Origin: Saccopteryx bilineata
Taxonomy: Eukaryota > Chordata > Mammalia > Chiroptera > Emballonuridae
Reading direction: 5' to 3'
DNA length: 64,000 bases
Assembly (NCBI RefSeq): GCF_036850765.1
Contig: NC_089490.1
Location: 386,832,558 to 386,896,557 of the forward strand
This document shows positions 58,316 to 64,000 of the stretch, piece by piece; the stretch's first letter is position 1; each line of letters opens with the position of its first letter. Below the pieces are notes generated by a model that was not told the DNA's origin, did not search any database, and worked only from the letters and a program-made list of their open reading frames with translations. Made by a program: the position numbers and the translations under genes.

Positions 58316-58330
58316 TAGTCTGGTGTAGCC

Positions 58331-58789
58331 ACATCCAAATATTTTTAAAATAGACCAAACAAGTGGATTTTTAGCCATTTAGAACTTGCCTGCTTGGCAT
58401 ACTTCAGAAAACCTGACCACAATTTGCTGGCAATGGATAAAATAAACCCTGGGCCTTAAAGTCCCCAAGACTTTGCTGTTGCCCTTCAGAGCTCTCTGAT
58501 GCTGAGAGCCCCTGCCATGCTGCTGGAGCATATCACCTCGAAATGTAGGACCTTGTCTCATTACCCTCTTCACAGGGACTCCCTTGCCCTCCTCCCCTTC
58601 TCGATGGTGACCCCTTCAGCATAAGCCTCCAGGCAGTTTCATGTTGAGGGCTTCATGCAGCCCTGTCCAAGGTTGCCCTATTGAGTTGTGTGGTCCTCCT
58701 CCTTGTGTTCATATCTTCTTCCTGGATCTGCCTGCAGATCCCTACATTTCTCTACAAGACTTCAGTGGACACTTCACAAAATGAGAAAT
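58331..58789. other. Unassigned 460-bp segment
   Basis: Less AT-rich than its surroundings and not recognisable as L1 or SINE. A minus-strand frame of 64 codons (58379-58573) includes GPTFRGDMLQQHGRGSQHQ. It may be a piece of retrocopied mRNA or unique flanking DNA. I could not assign it. Confidence 0.35.
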
Positions 58790-59790
58790 GACTGACTGCC
58801 AATGAGCCCATAAAATGATGCTCATATCTTTACTCCTCAGGGAAATCAAAGCCATGTTGAGATATTACAGCATATTCCCTAAATTAAAAAGGCTGACATT
58901 CCCAAGTGGAGCAAAATGAGACAGCCTCTTTGGAAAACTATCAATTTCTTATAAAGTTAAACATTTACCATGTAATCCATAGTCCCACTCCTCTGTATTA
59001 TTTATTCAAGGTAAATAAAAACATAGGTCCACACAAAGACCTGTGAATGTTCATAACTGCTTTATTCATAATAGTGAAAAATGAGGAACAACCTAAATGT
59101 TCATCAACTGGTGAATGGGTAATCACATGAAGTACTAAGCAATGAGAAGATACAGTGTGCTGGTACACCTGCCATGCAGTAATTTATTGATAAAAAGCAG
59201 GACTCAAAAAATCACATACTGGCCCTGGCCGGTTGGCTCAATGGTGGAGCGTCGGCCTGGTGTGCAGGAGTCCTCGGTTTGATTCCCAGCCAGGGCACAC
59301 AGGAGAGGCGCCCATCTGCTTCTCCACCCCTTCCCCTCTCCTTCCTCTCTGTCTCTTCCCCTCCCGCAGCCAGGGCTCCATTGGAGCAAAGTTGGCCCAG
59401 GCGCTGAGGATGACTCTGTGGCCTCTGCCTCAGGCACTAGAATGTCTCTGGTTGCAACAGAGCGAGGCCCCAGATAGGCAGAGCATCGCCCCCTGGTGGG
59501 CATGCTGGGTGGATCCCGGTCGGGCGCATACGGGAGTCTGTCTGACTGCCTCCCCGTTTCCAACTTCAGAAAAATACAAAAAAAAAAATCACATACTGTA
59601 TGATTTCATTTATATGCATTTCTTCAATAAAGGCAAAACTACAGTGATAGTAAGCAGAATCAGTGGTTACAATGAGGGAAGGGTTAGGGAAGGGATTGCC
59701 TATAAAGAAGCATAGGAAACATGGAAATGATGGAAATATATAGCTTGATTGTAATGAAAAAAATGCAACAAGCAATGCTAAAATAAGAGA
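58790..59790 (+). repeat. Old L1 late-ORF2 and 3-prime region
   Basis: 'cctcagggaaatcaaagcca', 'gtaatccatagtcccactcc' and 'gaacaacctaaatgttcatc' follow the late ORF2 order of old L1s. It continues after the SINE at 59221-59583. Broken throughout. Confidence 0.65.
59221..59583 (+). mobile_element. Ves/Rhin-type bat SINE
   Basis: Head GGCCCTGGCCGGTTGGCTCA, long GC-rich body and A-rich tail. A TSD of about 14 bp, AAAAATCACATACT, lies just before it (ends 59220) and after the tail (ends 59597). The open frames on both strands are read-through. Confidence 0.92.
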
Positions 59791-59799
59791 AGGATATTA

Positions 59800-60150
59800 A
59801 GGTAGTGAGACTTCTGTACTCTACACACAACTTGTACCTCAGTTTCCTGAGCTGCTATTAACTTGCTAAACCAGTTGCTAAACTCAGCTCAATGTTGAAC
59901 TATGAATATCCTGGAACAACTGTTGCACGGACACAAGGATTTTGACCTCCTTATCGTAGTTTTTTACCTCCCTCTGCATGTTGGAACTAACCAAGCCAGG
60001 AATCCCTCATTTGCATGAAAGGATTACATTTTGTGGTTTTGCCTTTGTAAACCCTGCCTTTCTTTGTTCTCTCCAAACCACAGTTTCCGTTGCTACCTGA
60101 ATCTGAGTCTCCTAGGTTGTAACTCTTTTTGCTCAAATAAATGTTCTTTA
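59800..60150 (+). repeat. ERV LTR-like fragment (gammaretroviral type)
   Basis: 'catttgcatgaaaggatta', 'cctgaatctgagtctcctag' and 'ctcaaataaatgttctttat' have the order expected in the 3-prime half of an ERV1-type LTR (promoter region, R/U5 with AATAAA). No gag, pol or env remains, so it is a solo or partial LTR. The left limit is uncertain. Confidence 0.45.
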
Positions 60151-60660
60151 TTCTTTTTTATTGTTTTTTAAAATTTTTATTCACATTACATGGTAACTGT
60201 TTTGGATGACATCATTTATCAAAAATCATCAAACACTAAAAATTTGTGAATTGTTTTTAAATTATTCCCCAATAAAGTGGACTAAGAAAAAAGACAAAAT
60301 ACTTACACCTTTTAACTTGGTAATTGCATTTCAAAGATTTTAATATAAAGAAATAATCAGGTATGTATAAATATACTAGAATGTTTATTTCAGCATTATT
60401 TATAATAGCTAAATATGTAAAACAAATAACTGCTGAGAAGCAGAATACTGTTTAAGTCCATAATACATTCATGCATAGAATCTGTCAAGCTATTAAATAT
60501 TATATAGAAAATATGACTTGGAAAAATGTTTACTATTTTAAACAGATTACAATATAGTATAGTATGTGCTGTAGTATTTTTTGTTTTTATTTTACAGTAT
60601 TATTTTACAATAAATAATTGTTCACTACCTCACTGATAAATGAGGGGTGGAATTTTTATG
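60151..60660 (+). repeat. Old L1 remnant
   Basis: 'ttcagcattatttataatag' and 'atgacttggaaaaatgttta' are late ORF2/3-prime sequences of ancient L1s. Highly diverged. Confidence 0.5.
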
Positions 60661-61325
60661 ATATTATGCAAATGAATCTGAAAATCTGTTACCTCCATGT
60701 ATAGTATTTTTTCTTTTCATCAGAAGAGGAAGAGGTTAAAATTTTACACAAATACCAAAGCTGATGCCCATAGCTATGACTTATTAAAAAAAACCTCCCT
60801 AAATTAGTGTAAGAGGACCCTTGTGTGTATGTATCTCAACTCAGAAGAGATACATGGCAACATGGGCAAAATTGTAATTACATATGGACCCACAGTTCAT
60901 TTCCAGAGGTATGGCAAAGGTCGAATATTTCATCCCATCTATAGCGTGCCAGTAAAACTTCCCATCTACTGGTTGAGCAGACCAAGAGTGGGAGTTCAAG
61001 ACCACTTGGACTATTAATTTCCACCTTGAAGCAGGAAAGCTAAAAACAAACCGTCTGAATAGTGTTAGAAGACACATTCAATAGAGTATAAATGGCCTGT
61101 GAAATTCTTTCATCAAGTCTTTGTCTTAGTGTCCTGAAATTTTCATTTAATGATTAAAAAAAAGAATGGATTTATTCAGAGATCCCCGACTTTGTACCTC
61201 CTACTTTGACAGACCCTGGAACAGCAAGAATAATCTAAACAGAAAAAAGAACTGTTAACATAAGTGGATACATTTTTCAGTAACAGTTAACTTTTTTAAA
61301 GTAGAAGAAATGTTGTTAGTAGTAG
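60661..61325. other. No gene recognised
   Basis: Overlapping short frames on both strands at 60823-61077 have no recognisable motif. They are considered chance. Confidence 0.4.
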
Positions 61326-61340
61326 CATTCAAACATTTTA

Positions 61341-61375
61341 CACTTGGTCTTAGCCAAAAGGCTGAGAAGCGATAT
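61341..61375 (-). pseudogene. U2 snRNA 3-prime-truncated retropseudogene
   Basis: On the minus strand this 35-bp insert reads as the extreme 5-prime end of U2 snRNA (about nucleotides 1-33), for example CTTTTGGCTAAG, with two substitutions and two extra bases at the 5-prime end. It lacks the rest of U2 and has no A-tail. A perfect 15-bp TSD, CATTCAAACATTTTA, lies at 61326-61340 and 61376-61390, proving insertion by target-primed retroposition. It is not a functional snRNA gene. Confidence 0.9.
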
Positions 61376-61390
61376 CATTCAAACATTTTA

Positions 61391-61797
61391 AATAATGTTT
61401 TCTATATACTTGGAAATCTGTACTAAAAAATTATCTTGTTCATAAATTATTTTTTGTTTTCTCCTCAAATTTGCAATGAACTGGATTTCTATAAACAGGG
61501 TCTTTTATGTTAAACCAAGTTTATTAAATATTTTGTATGAATAAAAAATATTCAGTTTGGTAGGAAGTCTTTTTATTGTTCTCATTTAAATGATTAAATA
61601 TCCCATTCATGACATAGTGAGTGAGCAGCTTATTTATGAGATACTCGTGGAAATATTAAAATTGGGCTTTCTGGTCTCTCTACAAACCAGACCATAAAGA
61701 GATCCATATTAAGGAACTTACAGAAAGAGGGTTCATTCACATCTTCATTAAACACACAAATAGACACATAATAAAATGTAGAATATAGTTATAATAA
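61391..61797. other. No gene recognised
   Basis: AT-rich unique sequence before a SINE. Confidence 0.4.
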
Positions 61798-61807
61798 GAC
61801 AATTCTA

Positions 61808-62110
61808 GGCCCTGGGCAGTGGCTCAGTGGATAGAGCATCAGCCCAGCATATGGACGTCCGGGTTTGATTCCTGGTCAGGGCACACAGTAGAAGTGACTA
61901 TTTGCTTTTTCCCTCTCCCTCTCCCCCTTCTCTCCCTCTTCCTGTCCCACAGCCAGTGGCTTGATTGGTTTGAGTGTCATCCCAGGAGCTGAGGATAACT
62001 CCATTCGAGTGCATCAGCTTTAGGAACTAAAAATAGCTCAGTATTCAAGCATTGACTCTAGATAGGGTTGTCAGGTAGATCCCAGTCCAGACACATTTAT
62101 TTATAAATAA

Positions 62111-62142
<32 letters not shown>
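61808..62142 (+). mobile_element. Old Ves-type SINE with (AAAT)n tail
   Basis: Head GGCCCTGGGCAGTGGCTCAG, B box 'ggtttgattcctggtc', diverged long body and an (AAAT)n tail at 62115-62142. A 10-bp TSD with one mismatch (GACAATTCTA at 61798-61807, GACAACTCTA at 62143-62152) flanks it. Body divergence marks it as older than the other long copies. Confidence 0.85.
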
Positions 62143-62152
62143 GACAACTCTA

Positions 62153-62904
62153 AAGGAGGAATGTCTGAGACAGTGTTTGGATTGGGAATAGAAAACAGAA
62201 CCCTAAAACTACTCATGTTCTGCATATAGATCATTTCTCCCAAACTAAACTAGATGCTAGGCTAGAGTTTCAAATTTTTATTTCCAAGTGATTGGTGTCA
62301 AAGAATGGACATTTGCACCCACATTTTCTTCTTTATCTCTGAATTTTATCTAATACAAGTATGCTGGAAGCATGAGCAGTTTCTTCCATTGTGTCCAACT
62401 ATACATCAAGACCACTTGCTTTGCGCTCTAAGAAGGCAGCTATGTATTTCACCTTTAGAATATTCACACATTCTTTTTCCTTTCCCTGTGTTATTCGGAA
62501 GGTGGAATGTTGTATGCTAAACAGCCTTGGTTTGTACAGGTTTCTGATGAGTTCTTTGCTTGTAGTGAGTCTAGTTTACTGATTTTACATTTGTTTAGCA
62601 ACTCAGTTTCAGTAGTTCTTCGTATTGTTAGTTAGCCAGCCATTTCTGCATTTTACTTAATCAAAGTAAACATTTTTAATGTAATCATACTTTATTTTTC
62701 CATTTCATCAAAATGTTCTTGATTTGATGAATCATATATGTAGCCTTGAGACTTTGAAAGAGAAAAAAGATAGGTTATGTGTGATTTCCAGATGCTTGAT
62801 TGAGAGGTGCTTCAAATGAAAGCACTTGAGTCATATCAATAATTGTAAACAAACCATATTTTAAAAGACAATAAGAATTAAAATTTTGTAAATATTTGAT
62901 GGTA
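62153..62904. other. No gene recognised
   Basis: Unique sequence with two overlapping short plus-strand frames (62305-62582) that have no recognisable motif. Confidence 0.4.
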
Positions 62905-63180
62905 TAAAGGAACTATCATTAAATTTTTAGGTGGGATATTGGTATTATAATTTAAAAAGAGCCAGTATAATTTTAGAGATACATACTGAAATATTTACAG
63001 ATCAAATGATATGTCTTCTGGGATTTGTTGCAAAATAATTCAGGAAAAGGGAAGTGGATGCTGGTATAGGTGAGAGAAGAATAGAGTTGATTATTATGTA
63101 AGTTCATTGTATGTGGGAGTTCATGATATTATTCTGTTCACCTTATCTATATGTTTGAAATTATCCATAATAAAAAGGTA
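62905..63180 (+). repeat. Old L1 3-prime end (L1MC/L1ME-like)
   Basis: 'tcttctgggatttgttgcaa', 'atgtgggagttcatgatatt' and 'tttgaaattatccataataa' are typical of the 3-prime UTR of ancient mammalian L1s. Confidence 0.65.
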
Positions 63181-63229
63181 AGTGCATTTGAAAAGGGTTA
63201 ATAATCTTTTACAAATAATCTTGGAATAG

Positions 63230-63400
63230 CCTTTTTTAAATCATTAGGAAAAAGATAAGTATACCAGTGAATAAAATAAACGAACACTGTGCCAAAGTAA
63301 ATATACAAATGGCCACTAAGCATACGAAGAAATCTGCGGCCTCAAAGATGCAAATTAAAATAATACCTGATACTGAGATTTAAATCGAGAAACACATATT
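63230..63400 (+). repeat. Old L1 late-ORF2 fragment
   Basis: 'acaaatggccactaagcata' and 'caaagatgcaaattaaaata' match the late ORF2 order. Diverged. Confidence 0.5.
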
Positions 63401-63760
63401 TGGTCTTTATCCACTGTTCTTGGCTCACAGCTCCTCAAAACCTCGCATCTCTTTCGTCAGGCTGTCCCTGAATTATATGCTTCTATAATATACTAGTAAA
63501 TTAATGTGAAAACCTCCTGAGTTTTGTGAGCCACTCTGCAAATTAATAAAACCCAAGGAGGAAATTGTGAGCAGTTCTGATTTATAACCAGTTGGTTAGA
63601 AGCACAGGGAACACCTAGACTTGCAATTGGTATCTGAAGTGGGAGCAGTCTTGTGGGACTAAGCTTATGGGATTTGATGCTATCTCCAGGTAGTTTCAGA
63701 ATTGAGTTCATTTAATTGCTTGGTGGTTTTGGAAAACTCACACCCAGAAATCAGATACTT
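63401..63760 (+). repeat. Ancient mammalian LTR-type repeat
   Basis: 'cctgagttttgtgagccact', 'cagttctgatttataaccag', 'cagtcttgtgggactaagct' and 'tgctatctccaggtagtttc' are in the order of a well-known old mammalian LTR-class repeat. I am not certain of its family name. No internal ERV sequence is present. Confidence 0.45.
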
Positions 63761-64000
63761 TTTTATACCTGAAGAATTGACAAAGAGAAAAGGTTAATGA
63801 TAATAACTACTGTGGATGAGGATGAGGTGAAGCAAAGAGCCCACTCACCTCTGGAAGTGTAGACCTGGTGGTCGCTCGGGTTTTTGGTTGTCATCTCTAT
63901 CTTCTCCAAAAGGTAGGCGTCAGCTGCCATCTCCATTTTACTTGTGAGCTGAGTAAATACCAGGTCACACAACAGAGGGCTGTTCTTCTCCTTACATTAC
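63761..64000. other. No gene recognised; possible MIR trace
   Basis: 'catctccattttacttgtga' with 'aggtcacacaaca' hints at a reverse MIR at about 63925-63975. Otherwise nothing is recognised. Confidence 0.3.

Larger units (their letters stand above)
56597..58330 (-). mobile_element. L1 insertion with a twin-priming inversion
   Basis: 56597-57590 is an L1 3-prime end in reverse. 57591-58330 is the adjacent upstream ORF2 part in forward orientation. The two parts meet in L1 coordinates: the forward part stops at 'gtctggtgtagccac' and the reverse part starts with the next L1 bases 'gggaaacagtatggag' (minus strand). This is the known outcome of L1 twin priming. A SINE and a mariner-type MITE are nested in it. 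A perfect 20-nt palindrome is at 56811-56830 and (TA)n/(CA)n repeats at 56831-56920. Confidence 0.72.

Noticed and set aside
61338..61380. Functional U2 snRNA gene
   Set aside because: Only about 33 of about 188 nucleotides are present and the TSD shows a retroposed fragment.
1..64000. CRISPR arrays, operons, phage or bacterial defence genes
   Set aside because: Repeat content, introns and CpG-island promoter are mammalian. No regularly spaced repeat array or bacterial gene is seen.

Overview
This is a piece of mammalian nuclear genome, almost certainly from a bat. The main evidence is the repeat content. There are many copies of the bat tRNA-derived SINE whose head reads GCCCTGGCCGGTTGGCTCAG, the Ves/Rhin-type family. 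A second tRNA-derived SINE has a head like GACCTGTGGTGGCGCAGTGG, and a third has a head like CCTGACCAGGTGGTG. Several non-autonomous DNA transposons with intact target-site duplications (TSDs) are also present, which among mammals points to bats. The long 3-prime extension of the first SINE suggests a horseshoe-bat-like (rhinolophoid) genome; this is recalled from experience and cannot be tested here. Prokaryotic features (operons, ribosome binding sites, CRISPR) are absent and not expected.

Layout. 1-9.7 kb: hAT elements, SINEs, L1 3-prime ends and an old minus-strand L1 body (about 4.8-8.9 kb). 9.7-16 kb: mostly single-copy sequence with MIR fragments and one unassigned coding-looking segment on the minus strand (15.1 kb) that has an AATAAA signal downstream. 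16.6-21.5 kb: a very AT-rich block free of recognisable SINEs, ending at a 126-bp mariner-type MITE. 24.9-31.9 kb: a minus-strand L1 with its 5-prime UTR and ORF2 but no recognisable ORF1, itself broken by a SINE, a hAT element and a composite L1. 32-41 kb: mostly unique, AT-rich sequence with MIR fragments and weak exon candidates. 41.1-41.6 kb: the only CpG island, with two tandem ZNF143-like sites, a YY1-like motif and a good splice donor. It is probably the promoter and first exon of an unidentified plus-strand transcript. 46.4-60 kb: a dense nest of L1 insertions, including one twin-primed copy, carrying SINEs, hATs and a second mariner-type MITE. 60-64 kb: old L1 and LTR remnants, plus a 35-bp U2 snRNA retropseudogene with a perfect 15-bp TSD.

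No intact protein-coding gene can be called. Most open frames in the window are L1 remnants, SINE read-through or chance frames. The valuable content is the nested transposon record: many insertions keep exact TSDs, so their relative order can be read directly. No unknown defence, toxin or enzymatic system was found. The observations most worth a second look are the U2 fragment, the five hAT insertions with perfect 8-bp TSDs, the 752-bp composite L1, the ORF1-less L1, the twin-primed L1, and the CpG-island promoter.
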